Source: Hysterium pulicare CBS 123377 (taxonomy: Eukaryota; Ascomycota; Dothideomycetes; Hysteriales; Hysteriaceae). Taken from it: 64,000 bases of DNA. A program made the position numbers and the translations under genes. Location: NCBI GenBank assembly GCA_000467715.1, contig AJFK01000983.1:1-64000 (forward strand), written 5' to 3'. Positions 11,706 through 22,889 of the stretch are shown here, one piece after another (within the stretch, counting starts at the first letter, position 1; each line of letters starts with the position of its first letter). The notes under the pieces were generated by a model. The model searched no databases, was not told the DNA's origin, and worked only from the letters and a program-made list of their open reading frames with translations.

Positions 11706-11939
11706 CTAATGGACCGAATTTGGATGCCGGGCGATACACAGCAGCCAATGTAGAGAAGGACTGGTGAAATCGATGGAGCGAAATCTGAAACCCGCCCGGG
11801 CGAAAGAATGTAATGTTTTGTCTCGCGAGGTACGGCAGGTGAGCCTCAGAGCACATACATCGTCGAAAGTTGCGATCTCTTCAAGTATTTGCTCAACAAT
11901 CTCTGTGGGGAGTTCCAGAAAAGGGAATGGTCTTAGCAT
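11706..11939 (-). pseudogene. F-box protein fragment (likely remnant)
   Basis: A 77-codon frame begins MLRPFPFLELPTEIVEQILE, then TFDDVCALRLTCRTSRDKTL and FARAGFRFRSIDFTSPSL. This is the start of the fungal F-box family: F-box followed by the usual SLRLTCR and 'FAR..F' linker. It stops within what is normally the beginning of a long LRR-like or hypothetical C-terminal region, so the usual several-hundred-residue remainder is absent. No splice signal nearby joins it to a longer frame. It could be a truncated gene remnant or a short F-box-only protein; I favour a remnant. The neighbouring region has no other F-box sequence in that orientation. Confidence 0.6.
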
Positions 11940-12533
11940 CTTGTTCTGTTGGCGATTCGAGCAAAAGAGTCGTTCTGGCGTTGTTCTGGAGTTGAGGCAT
12001 GGAGTGCTGTACTTTAAGCTTCCAAGTTTGATATCGAAGCGAAGAAGAGACTAACGTAGTTAAGGTTAGTCGTGCTGTACGCGTTAGCAAAGACCACCTG
12101 CATGAGTCTCATATCGCATCTCTCACGTAGTCAAGACCTCAAGATGCAAAGTTATTTTAATGTTTGAGTTGTTATTGTACACTTAGAACCCCACCAGCGA
12201 GGTATCACTCCTATACTATTAACACACAAAGGCCTCCACTCCACTTTTCCACCAACTCCACGAAGCGTAAGGTATTCCCCATCACCCAATCCACCGGTAT
12301 CCCATCCGACAAAGCCATGAGGCCCCAAAATCGTGATACGAGAAATTGGAATGGGGAACGGTATAACACCATCTAAGCCAACAAAGGAAACATGTAATAC
12401 ATAGGGAGAAGAAAGGGGTACTGAAACAAGAAATGATAACTCAAAAGACGCCACAAGACCAATACGTTGATCCTCCTTTCCATGCATTTTCGACAAAGGA
12501 AAACTCGTCCAATCAACATCCTTCTCCATATTT
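11940..12533. other. Intergenic, no gene seen
   Basis: 3' flank of the Snt1-like gene and 5' flank of the F-box fragment. An ACGCGT hexamer occurs at 12079-12084 with no obvious target. Otherwise featureless. Confidence 0.5.
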
Positions 12534-15500
12534 TCACTCATCATAGTCCTCTCGTCTCCTCCAGCCCCTAACACCCAACGTCCAATCTTTCGGCGCCTGA
12601 TCCTGCGGTCCCTGCTGCTGCTGATGTCCTTGTTGCGGCAACGGAGCAGGTGCACCTCTCTCCCGCTCCCTCCTTATCATATCGTCTCTGAATCGTGCAT
12701 CTCTGGCCAGGAAATCCTCATTCCGCATCCTAGCCTGGTGTGCGACTTGTTCTTCTCGGATCCGTTCCGCAAAGCGATCGGATTGCGGGTCGCGCGGCTG
12801 ACCCTCCCGCTGATAAGCTTCGCGTAGACGAGCTTGATGCGATTCCTCTTGTTGTTGGCGATATACATTGTCGAGAAGAACACTATGTGGATGCTGTAAG
12901 CTCGGGTGCTGAGAATGTTGTGGTGGAGGCTGGGAGTGTTCGTGTCGAGAGAGAGGAGTGTGTGAGCGACCTGGAGGGAGGTAGCCTCTGTCTGGTGGAG
13001 CTTGGGATGTGTATCGCAAGTCTTGAGTGGATTGGGGCGGGGGAGCGCCACCACGAGAGTGAGAGCCCGGCAGCATGGCTTCGCGTTCGCGCATTAGCAT
13101 ATCGACTCTTTGACCTAATTCTCTGCCGACATCACGTTCGCGGTTCCTTGCGTCAAATTCGATGTCTCGCGCTCGTAACTGTTCCGAGATACCCGATGCC
13201 CGGAGCTGCTGATGTTGATGCGGTGGCAGTCCTTCGCTTGGCGTTTGAGGATTTGAATAGGCCAGGTTGGTGTTGTGGTTTTGTGCGCGATCGTTTATAC
13301 TACGTGCTTGCATTTCTTGTTGCTGAACATGACTAGTGTGTAGGTGGGGACTTGGTCGCATACCCACAGGTCCTGAAGGCTGAGAACTAGTCCCTGGAGG
13401 ATCGACTTGGGCATATGGATTTGGTTGGAGAATCTGTGCTGTACCAGGTCCTTGCTGAGCATGCTGGATGGGATTAGGAGTGAGGTTATGTCGTGGTTGC
13501 TGAGAAGGGGCTTGTGTTAAGCTAGGCGTTCGCGAATGCATGTGAGGAGAATGTGCGAAAGAACCGTGAGGTGGCGGTGATGGATTGTGTCGAGGAGCAT
13601 TATGCTGTGCAAAGACAGAACGATGGGAGCCAAAAATACGAGACTCTGGCAGATTCGGTTGCGCAAGCGCAGGATGCGGCGAGCTTATTTGAGGACCTTG
13701 TTGAGACTGCGCTTGAGAAGGGTGGAAAGGCTGTCGAGGTGGCCAGCTTTCACGCGGTTGTTGTCGCGTGTTTGGTGGCCCTTGGTCACGGGTAAGATCC
13801 ACGACCTGGCGGCCTTGCGGAATCTGGGATTGGGACTGTTGCTGGGTATACATAGGACGGGAGTACGCAGATTGTGTGGTGGGTACTTCACCGTACACAT
13901 CTCGTCGAGGCAGTGATTGTGATATCGGAGGTGGTGCAATTGGAACTTGCTGTTGCGGCGTTGGAGTGTGCGATAAAATGCCCTGATCGCTCGGTCTCTT
14001 TCTTCTTGGCTCTTCCGGCTCGGCGTCATTTAGAAGAGACATAAGGTTTGATTTCCTGGGCGCCTCTGCAGGCTTGGAAGGAGCAGTTGTAGGCTGAGCT
14101 GCTGTAGGTGCAGGAGGCATTGAATACTGTCGCGGTTCTTCCTTGACTGGTGGTGTCTGAACAGTCTGTTGGGGAGCCCTCTGCGGTGTAGGCACCATAG
14201 CATTTGGAGCCTGTGTGGGAGCATCAACAAATTGCTGCACACTCGGCTGTTGTTGAGGCGGTTGCATAGATGGCTGCTGTAAAGGTAAGGCGCGAGTTTC
14301 TGGGGATCCGGCAGCAGATGAGATTGGACGAATCTGTGACATGATCTGGGCGGCACTGGGTGGATTCGTTTGATATTGACGTTGCTGTAAAATATCCTGC
14401 GAAAAGCGACGGGCGTGCTGCTGTTGATACCTAGCCTGGCTGTCACGATCTTGTATATGTTCTATTCTAGCCTGCATTTCACGCTCTTGTTGATTGAAAG
14501 GCTGACGGAATGTCGATTCTACCTGCTGCTGTGCATGAGTCTGTGGTTGGAGTTGATGATGAACGGCGCGCGTCAACTGTGGCATCATTGAAGACTGCGA
14601 GGTGGGTCGACCTTCAGCGCGTGGCAGGTCATCCGAGAAATATCCTGCACGAGGTCCTGGCAAGTTTGCCTTGTGTTGAGAATGAGAATGATGATGATGA
14701 GTGTGATGATGCTGAGTCCGTGAGGATTGAGATTGCGGTTGCGTCTGAGCAGGCTGTTGTTGCGGCACGGAAGAGCTTATTTGAGCAGGTGGCTCTGCGA
14801 CTGCCGGAGCCGAGGGTTGACTGGCAATGCTTGGTTTGGCTTGAGCAGACGTAGCTTGGGCGAGAGCGGGGAACCTCGTCGAAGAGAATTGAGGTGATGA
14901 CTGTGCTGGTACAGTTGTTTGCGGAGTTGGAGGGTTCGCTAAATCTGCAACATCGGGAATTGGAGCGAGAGCGCGAGGCGCAGCTGTTTGAGAGCTATCA
15001 TAACGTCTCTTAGCCATGGGCGTCGGAGTAGGAGGTGGACCCATGTCCTCTCCAGTTTGTCTTCGGGCATCCGCTTCTGCAGCTGCTTGCGCCAACTCCG
15101 GAGCAGCTCCGCTTTCTACCAGGCGTTGATATTGATTCTTAACCTGAAATAAGGGTTAGTAGAAAGGTACATAAATTGATGGAAATAATGCGCAGTGAAG
15201 AGACGGTAGAGCTGAGAGTAGAAATCATCGTTACCATCGTCTGTGTTTTGGTACCCATATGGTTTGCAATTGCGGCAAAATCGGTACCAAAATGCGCGAT
15301 ATTTCTCTTGAAATCAGTCTGTTCCATGACAGACCAGTAGCTTGAGGGTCCAGCTCTTTGCGGTGCATGGGTCTTCGGCCGTTCGGATATCAAAGTACCT
15401 AAACCTGCCTGACTAAGCAAGTCATCTTGGTACGCCATTTGCTCCTCTAATCCCTGGCCCGGGTGTCCAGTTGATAAAAATTGTGCCTCTTCCATCGCTC

Positions 15501-18500
15501 GCCTGCCCGCACCATCTTCTGATTTTAGCCCAAGTAGTTTTTCCTTTCGATCCATCTTCATTGGAGAGCCGGCTGGGGCAGCAGCAAGAGGCTGATTTTT
15601 TGGTCGCCTGCCGGGTTTTTCCTTCGCCAGCTTTCCACGTTTTCCGGTCCTCTCTGCTGCGCCATCCAAGTTATCTTGTTTTACCCCACGGAGTCGTGCT
15701 GGTGTTGGTGCTGGTGTCACAGCCTCGATTTCCGATTCCGCACCAAACGTTGGCGCCGCAGCGCGCCTCGGTCTTCCACTATCGGTCATAGCAAGGGGCA
15801 TTAGTCCATCGTCACCATAAAGTTCGGGCCTCTCAGCATTTGCAGCAGATCCGCGACCACGGCCTGCTGCTGCTCCTCCCCTCGTCTTTCTATATCTTCG
15901 TTTTACTTTACCTTTGTATTCTCTGCCCCATTTCGTCGCATAGTAATGGTTAATGCAATCCTTGTAGGTACGGTTGGTCCCCGCCTCTTTGTATAGCATC
16001 TCAGCCAGCTTGCCCCACTTCTTCGTATATTGATCTCTATAGTGTTTGACCATAATGATGTGCTCAGTCTCGGTAAAATCGTCCTCTGGAGGTTCGTAGT
16101 GATAAACAAACAAACCTTGGCCTGGTTCTCTTTCGAAGTTCGTATCAGTGAACTGTCGTCGTCGGGCTTCGTATTCAGTCATCTCATATGGTATTCGGGC
16201 CTCTCTCTCTGGGTCAGAGCTGGATTTCCTCGGTTCTCGATCCTTCTTACCCTTCTCTTCCTCAGCAGTCTTCATGGATTCTCTAATAACTTGCTCCAAG
16301 TCATATTCAGTCGCCCATCTCGTCGAGTGAGCACGACGACCTACTGGCTGCTCCAAAATGGGGCCCATGGCAGAAGCACTTGCAACATCAGGCGTAACGA
16401 CTTTTGGGCCGGGCTCGACGGACTGCTGTCTATTTTCTTGATCTTCCTGTTCTTTCTGCTCATCTAATATCTGAACATGAATTCTCCATCTCCGGTATGC
16501 TTCGGCGTACTCTCTGAGCAGCTCTTCGGGATCTTTCCGAGGAGCAACGCCGTCACGTATAGAACCCCGTATCGCTAATATCACGGATTCTGACGGTCCA
16601 GAGCGGTCTTGCTCGAGGTCTGAAAGTGGAGTTGGTGGCCCTTTTCCAAGATAGGGTAAAGTGCTGAGGTCAGGTGTTGATGCTCTGTCTATTGAGACGT
16701 CACGTTTTACGCGCTGTGGGCGTTGGGGTGGCAGCGTTGGCGACGCTTCATCCATGATGACATCATCAATGTCTTCAGCTTTCGGTGTGAGAAGGTCGGT
16801 GGCATTGCTTTCCAGGGGCAGTTGCGCAGAGCTTGGGGATACTATTTCTTCTTCGGGAGCACTCATCTCCTGACTAACAGAGAGATGGTCCGGTCTTATA
16901 TTGCTGAGAAGAATGATCTCTTGTAGGGGCGTATTGGCACGCATATTTGGCGCACTTAGATCAACGAGTCTGGATTCAAGAGTAGCCTTCTCCTTGTTGA
17001 ATTTTGCCTCGGATTCTGCAAAATCTGCCTCGTCCAGATCAAGGTCATCATCCGAATCCGAATCTTCTTCCATAAGTTCCGGTGCTGAGGACGTTGCTGA
17101 TATCGGTGGTTTCTCGACCTGAGGAGACGCTTCACCCATCGATACATCTGACAGACGCCTTGTATCAAGCTGTGCTACTTTTGGTGACACTTTCGAAGGC
17201 TGGAAAATAGATTCTTCTTCGGGCTTGGGTTCGTGGCCGTGTTTGGTTTGTCCAGGCAGTTGCAGCCCGGATATGGCTTGTTCCGAAGTCCGCGCTTCAA
17301 CGCTTGAACCAAGTGTCTCAATTCTTGGGGCTTTGGGTACATTGCCAAGTAAGCGGTCTTTGTCGTCACTTGCAAACTCGCGCTTAGTTGGTATAAGCGG
17401 GGGTCTTCCGTAGGGTGTGACACCGGGCCTTATCCACTGGTTGCTCTTTAAAGGTCCTCCGACCATCGGAGGTCTTGAAGCACCAAATGGCGGCCTGTCA
17501 GGTCCACCATACATCAGCGGCCGTGACCCTATTGGCGGCCCACGATCAGCTTTCGGCCCTGTCGGGATGTGTCCAGTCACATTTTTTGGCGACGTCGTGG
17601 CAATCCGCGGTCCAAGTGGTATTGCACCAGGAGAGACATCTCTAGCTTGAAAAGGGCCTTGAGGCGATCTTCCAAAAGGTTGCGATGGAAAAACATTAGG
17701 CTTTAAAGCAGCCTGTGGGCCTGTGGGAGGATATCGAGGTTTGGGGGCAAGTCCTAAAGGCGGTGAAGTAACCTGATGCCCGCTTTGGGATTTCGATTCG
17801 GATCTCTCCACTAATGGTGGACTGGAGAGTGTTGTCGCAGTAATGGTAGGGCGAGGAGTGGAGAGGTCATTATGGGGCGCTTCAATCACTGGCGGCTTTG
17901 GATCTTGCGATTGAGCGTCGCTGTGAGGCCGATCATGTGTTCGAGTAGCCTTTGGGCCTGTTGGAGGTAGATTTGATAAGCCTGCTGGTATATTTAGCTG
18001 AGCCTTGGGCGCAGTTGAAGGTGCAATGGAAGGAGCGGGTGCAGCGGGTGCAGCAGATGAAGCAGATGGAGCAGATGGAGCAGATGAAACAGATGGAGCA
18101 GGCGGAGCAGATGGAGCAGATATTGCATGGGGTACAGGTGGTGCAGGTGGTGCAGATGGTGCGGCTATGATGGGCTTGGATACAGGCGATTGTTGCACAG
18201 GGTTCCTCCAGACGTTGGAGACTTGGGCAGGAAATTGGGCAGGTTTCGGAAGAGACCCAAACGCAGGCACTTGAGGAGCTTGAGGTGGCGGTGAAGACGC
18301 ACGTTGACCATATCGGTCTCTTGATGCCTCCGCCCGACCAGCGATGAGTTCAGCCTTATCCGATTCTCGCCGTTCTTTAGCGCTCAATGGGTCTGTCGCG
18401 ACAGAGGATCGCCTCGAGAAAGTGTCGTCCCGAGACGAATCTGGAGGGCCCAATCGATCGTTCGCTGGTAGGTGTGATGATGCTCCTGAGTAAGGATGTG

Positions 18501-19314
18501 GGGTCGATGGTCCCGAAGTTCCGCCTGGTGGGATGTGCCGAGTGTCTAAACTCCTCGAGTTCAGGCTCGCAGGGCCTTTGTAACTATCGTAACCTCGCCT
18601 CTCATCGTCCCTCCGATCAAACCTCCGGTCATCGCGTCGATCAAGGTCGCGTTCATCCCGAATCGTATCTCGCCGCAGCGGTTCGCGCGATCTACTCCGC
18701 GGTCTATATGGGTCTCTTCGATCCCGATCGTCAAAGTGATGTCCGCGCCCACGCCCACGATATTCGCCCCAAGTGTCACGTCCTCTGCCTCGACTGAAAC
18801 CTCCGCCACGATAGGATTGCGCACTGCCAGGTGGAGGGTCTGAATAATTCGATCCTGCCGAGGGCGGGCCATCTCTTGAATTTCGCCTCGCACGGCTGAT
18901 GTCAAGATCTCTCGGCGGATAATCCCTTGAATCACGTGAGTCTCTCACCGGCGGCGACCTGCCACGAGGTGAAGGGCGTCTGTCACGTCGATCAAAATCA
19001 CGATCACGATCTGTTCCTCTCCAACGATCTCGAGGTTCCGATAATGGAGGCGCATCTCTCAATTCTCGCACTTCACCTCGGCCAGCGAAGCCTCCCGATC
19101 TTCCGCGGCTTTCACGAGGGCCTGAAGGGACACTCTGCGGCGCACCAGAACTAGGTCCTCGCGGAGGTTCGACTAGTGATTTTGGCCCACGCGGAACATC
19201 TCTTGATGAAGGAAACCCACCTCCGTAATTGGTAGATGCCCGTCTATCCCCATACCGAGGAGGCGACCGATCACGTGGAGGGTATCTGGTGTCAGAAAAT
19301 CTGTTCGAAGACAT
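12534..19314 (-). CDS. snt1: Snt1-like SANT-domain co-repressor (Set3 complex type)
   Basis: Exons 19314-15235 and 15143-12534 are joined across a 91-nt intron and give 2229 residues. The N-terminal ~350 residues are Arg/Ser/Asp/Gly-rich. A long Pro/Ala/Ser-rich disordered region follows, then acidic coiled-coil-like segments. The first SANT domain lies near residue 1080 (DDFTETEHIIMVKHYRDQYT, then KKWGKLAEML, RTYKDCINHYYATKW). The second lies near residue 1325 (SYWSVMEQTDFKRNIAHFG, DFAAIANHMGTKTQTMVKNQ, QYQRLVESG) and is split by the intron. Two SANT domains in a very large, otherwise disordered protein is the layout of yeast Snt1 and metazoan NCoR/SMRT, scaffolds of histone deacetylase complexes. 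The C-terminal 850 residues are Gln/Pro/His-rich with charged helices (MQARIEHIQDRDSQARYQQQ). The intron inside the second SANT domain matches the frame exactly. Assignment to Snt1 rests on domain layout, so it is family-level. Confidence 0.87.
18020..18165. repeat. GC-rich minisatellite inside the Snt1-like gene
   Basis: Imperfect 9-12 bp units based on gcagatgga/gcaggtggt. On the minus strand they encode an Ala/Pro/Ser tract (SAPSAPPAP-type). The unit length is a multiple of three, so copy-number change would keep the reading frame. Confidence 0.75.
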
Positions 19315-20869
19315 ATCGACGCTTCGGGTTGATGATGTGACTTAAAGATGTACCTAGATTCCACATGGGAGCTAATTCGAAGGTGGCTAGATGGCGTCGC
19401 TGATGGTCGTTGAACTCAATTTGAAGGTTGACAGGATGAGATGACGTCTGGAGGTCAACGGTGAATGCAGCGGTGGGGCCGTATCGAATGTCTCCACAGC
19501 TAGGCAACTGGATTGAAGTTAGCGCAAAAGAATGAAGATGCGGTCAACCAAGGTTCGGGGAGTTGTCGACTGTGGTAGAGATGGGGTGGAGTTGAAAGGA
19601 ATCAGGATGTTGACGATCGCCAAGGATATTCGTACAGGGCTAGTGCAATTCTTAAATTTAGCGGCGCCGGGGGGCGCACGAGCCACTGGTCAAAGTTGGA
19701 TTGTGCAGCCGCAATCAAAACCAAACCCGATCCGCTCGTGGTACCCAGCCGCCGGCCTTGCCAGCTGAGATTCACGATTTGCAGTCTGACACTGCCTTAC
19801 GACGCAACAAAGACAGCTTGCGACGCACCAGAGGCCCTCGCAAAGACCGCCCTCGCTCGCTGTCGCACCTCCAAAGGGACCTGACGCACGAGATCGGCGC
19901 GTTGCGTAAAGCCAGGCCCGTTCGAGTGTGCAGGCCTTGATCCACGCCCCCGTTGACGTGGCGCTGTTGTTCTTTGAAGAGACGGTACCACGTGAGACGT
20001 CCTGGAGAGACAGATGGACAGGCTTTGATGTGGAATCAATCGGGCTGCGAGCGTCGAGGGCCTAGCCGCACGTCGTCGTCGTTGTGGGTATCGTCACCGT
20101 TGTTGTCGAAGAGAAGAGAGAGGAGGACACGAGAACGGAGGGCTGTCATGATGGCCTCCAGTCGGCAAAGCACGCAAGGTCCGCCTCTCCACGCCCCTCA
20201 TGAGCCGGGAATTCCAGCAACGGTTACGTTGGCGCATCGACTTGGGTGGCTTGATCCTTGAGCCGCTGCATGCGGTTTAGAGCCGACCTGACATCTCGAA
20301 TGTCCATCCAATCACAGCCGGCGATGGATGACAATCTGCGGGAAATCTAGCTCCACTCGCACCAGGGGTCGAGGCCATGATCCGGAGTGGGACACGCAAA
20401 ACGTTTCAGCGCCAGCAAGTCGTCTCTCGTGCATCTGTGGAAGAACCATCGAAGGCGCCACCGCCCTATCTCATTTCATCTCAAGACTTCGCTGCGAGCG
20501 ATGCATCTCATCGCCGGAGGTTTATAATGAACCTTGCACCCGTCCTGACAGTCCCTACATTTGCATGGAGAGCACAAATCAATTCCAAACCGCCCACGCC
20601 AGATCGACAAGACGAGCCCAGCGCTGCAAGTTGCCTGGTGTGGCGCGCCTTAGCGTCTCGCTTGCTTTGCCCGACCTGACTCTAAAAATTTGATCCTCAC
20701 CAAGTCAAGCGCTCCAGGCAGCACACAAACAAAATGATCCATCCCCATCAGCCCTTTTCATTGCCCATCGGAAATAATCGAACGCCCCGAGTATATCGGA
20801 ACAGTCTTGCAGCTGCTGCAGGATAGAGAGCTGGGAGCTCTACGGGATTGCCGTGGTTCATCCGGAATC
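19315..20869. other. Long divergent intergenic region, no gene supported
   Basis: About 1.55 kb between the Snt1-like gene (-) and deoxyhypusine synthase (+). It is relatively GC-rich, so several 60-120 codon frames stay open by chance (for example 19953-20261 and 20328-20693 on +). They overlap in all frames, show no family motifs and lack consistent splice joins. It probably holds two promoters and long 5' UTRs. Confidence 0.55.
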
Positions 20870-22136
20870 ATGTCCGCTGTCAATCTCAAAAGCGATTCCA
20901 AGGCTCCCTCCGGCGCCACTGATGCTGTTTTAAAGCCTTCCGAGCCGATTCCGGACGGTGCCAGAAAAGTGCAAGGCATAGACTTTGATGATTATGCCGA
21001 TCGAAGTATTACGGTGGAGGAGCTAGTGGGCGGCATGACCGACATGGGGTTCCAGGCAACATCGATTGGAGAGGCTGTGCGCATTATCAACGACATGGTA
21101 CGTTCTTCTTCCTGCAGTCTCCCAAACACCCTTTATGGAGCACAGGGCTGTGCGGGACGTTCGGATGCGATTACCTACATCTTCAAACGCTGCATTCCGA
21201 AACTATTTAGCCGGAGCCTCACGTGCTGTTTCAAGAATGCCACCTTCGTTTTGTTTTTCGCCAATAATGTTCGCTAACTGTCCATAGCGAGCATGGAGAG
21301 ATCCCGACACATCAACAAAAACCACGATTTTCCTGGGATACACATCTAATTTGATTTCATCCGGCTTGCGGGAAACACTCCGCTACTTAGTGCAGCATCA
21401 CCATGTCTCAGCCATTGTCACTACCGCTGGGGGTGTCGAAGAGGATTTTATCAAATGCCTAGGCGACACTTATCTTGGTTCCTTCTCTACTCCCGGCGCA
21501 GCTCTTCGCGCAAAAGGCATGAATCGTATTGGCAATTTGGTTGTGCCGAACAGCAACTACTGCGCCTTTGAAGACTGGATCGTACCTATTCTGGACAAGC
21601 TGTTGGAAGAGCAGGAGGCTAGCAAAACGACTGACGAACCGATCCATTGGACACCAAGTAAAATGATCAATCGACTGGGAAAAGAAATCAATGACGAGCG
21701 ATCGGTTTATTACTGGGCATGGAAGAATGACATTCCAGTCTTCTGCCCAGCACTAACAGATGGGAGTCTAGGAGATATGCTATACTTCCACACATTCAAA
21801 TCATCGCCAGAACAGCTCCGGGTAGACATTGTGGAAGACATCCGGAAGATCAACACAATCGCGGTTCGGGCAAAGCGGACGGGCATGATCATCCTCGGCG
21901 GTGGACTAGTCAAGCACCATATCGCGAATGCGAATCTCATGAGGAATGGAGCGGAGAGCGCGGTTTACATCAACACGGCGCAGGAGTTTGACGGTAGCGA
22001 CGCTGGTGCGAGACCGGACGAAGCAGTCAGTTGGGGGAAAATAAAGGTCGATGGCGACAGCGTGAAGGTGTATGCGGAGGCTACCGTAGCATTTCCATTA
22101 ATTGTGGCAGCCACATTTGCGAAGCCGAATAGGTGA
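20870..22136 (+). CDS. Deoxyhypusine synthase
   Basis: NAD-dependent enzyme that transfers the aminobutyl group of spermidine to one lysine of eIF5A, the first step of hypusine formation, in the cytosol. Exons 20870-21097 and 21288-22136 give 358 residues, close to the family's ~360-370. Motifs in order: [52 protein letters not shown] (NAD site); [51 protein letters not shown]-type and [13 protein letters not shown]. Lys at about residue 285 in [11 protein letters not shown] corresponds to the catalytic lysine that forms the enzyme-imine intermediate in human DHPS. The intron is unusually long for this window (190 nt). I start at 20870, not at an in-frame upstream Met at 20807, because the family N-terminus begins near there. 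It looks intact and essential. Confidence 0.96.
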
Positions 22137-22889
22137 CGTCGATTCTGAGGTTGGCATGGGACGAGGAGTCAATCGGCGTGGAGTCATGCGGTACTTCTAC
22201 AAGGCTGTAGCCAATGAGATAGACGGAGCCGTAATTAGAATAGCATTACGAAGCATCGTGGCACCCTGCTCTTCTATCAGATGCAGGAAGCAGTCATCTC
22301 TTGATCGCAAGGCAGCCAAGACGAAATGAGTCAATGCAGGTTGATGGTGAGATGCCTGAGGCTACTCACCCCAACATGTTAACTCGTTGGAGTCTAGCCT
22401 TGACAGCCGGGTGAAGAGTAGTGCGGGGACTTACACGTAGCGTGCCCGACCGAGTCTAGTGCAATGGTGCCTTGACCAGCGTCTCCGAGAATGAGGCTGA
22501 TGAGCATTTGAACGTGGTGGAGCGGGATTAGGCCACAGCAACCTCCCCCAGCCAGAATATAACCCGCGCCACCTCCGGCATCAAAGTTTGGCCTGCATTG
22601 AATCCTCTGCCCATCTGCAACGCCGAATGCACCTTGTTGCGGTGCTGAATCGAGCTTCAACACACTCCATCAAGCTTCAAGCCATTCGAACTGAGCTCTA
22701 GCCGCATCCAGCTTCACGATAAGCCGCAGATTCCCGCCATTTGGCAGCCTCACTTCACAACTCACCGACACAACTTTTGTACCTTCACAAATTTTACCTC
22801 TCTGTGTTTCTGCATCTGCCTGCTTGCTACCACCTGTTATTGCGCCATATATGCCAGCATTCACCACATAGCCCATCCACCTAGTCACC
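22137..22889. other. Intergenic, no gene seen
   Basis: 3' flank of deoxyhypusine synthase and promoter of the large MATH/RING gene. Minus-strand frames at 22394-22663 and 22670-23074 are not protein-like; the second mirrors the start of the next gene. Confidence 0.55.

Noticed and set aside
12079-12084. ACGCGT near the F-box fragment as a cell-cycle element
   Set aside because: No replication gene adjacent. A single hexamer is expected by chance in a window this size.
19953-20693. Two plus-strand frames of 102 and 121 codons before deoxyhypusine synthase
   Set aside because: GC-rich sequence keeps several overlapping frames open at once. No motif, no splice continuity, no protein-like composition.
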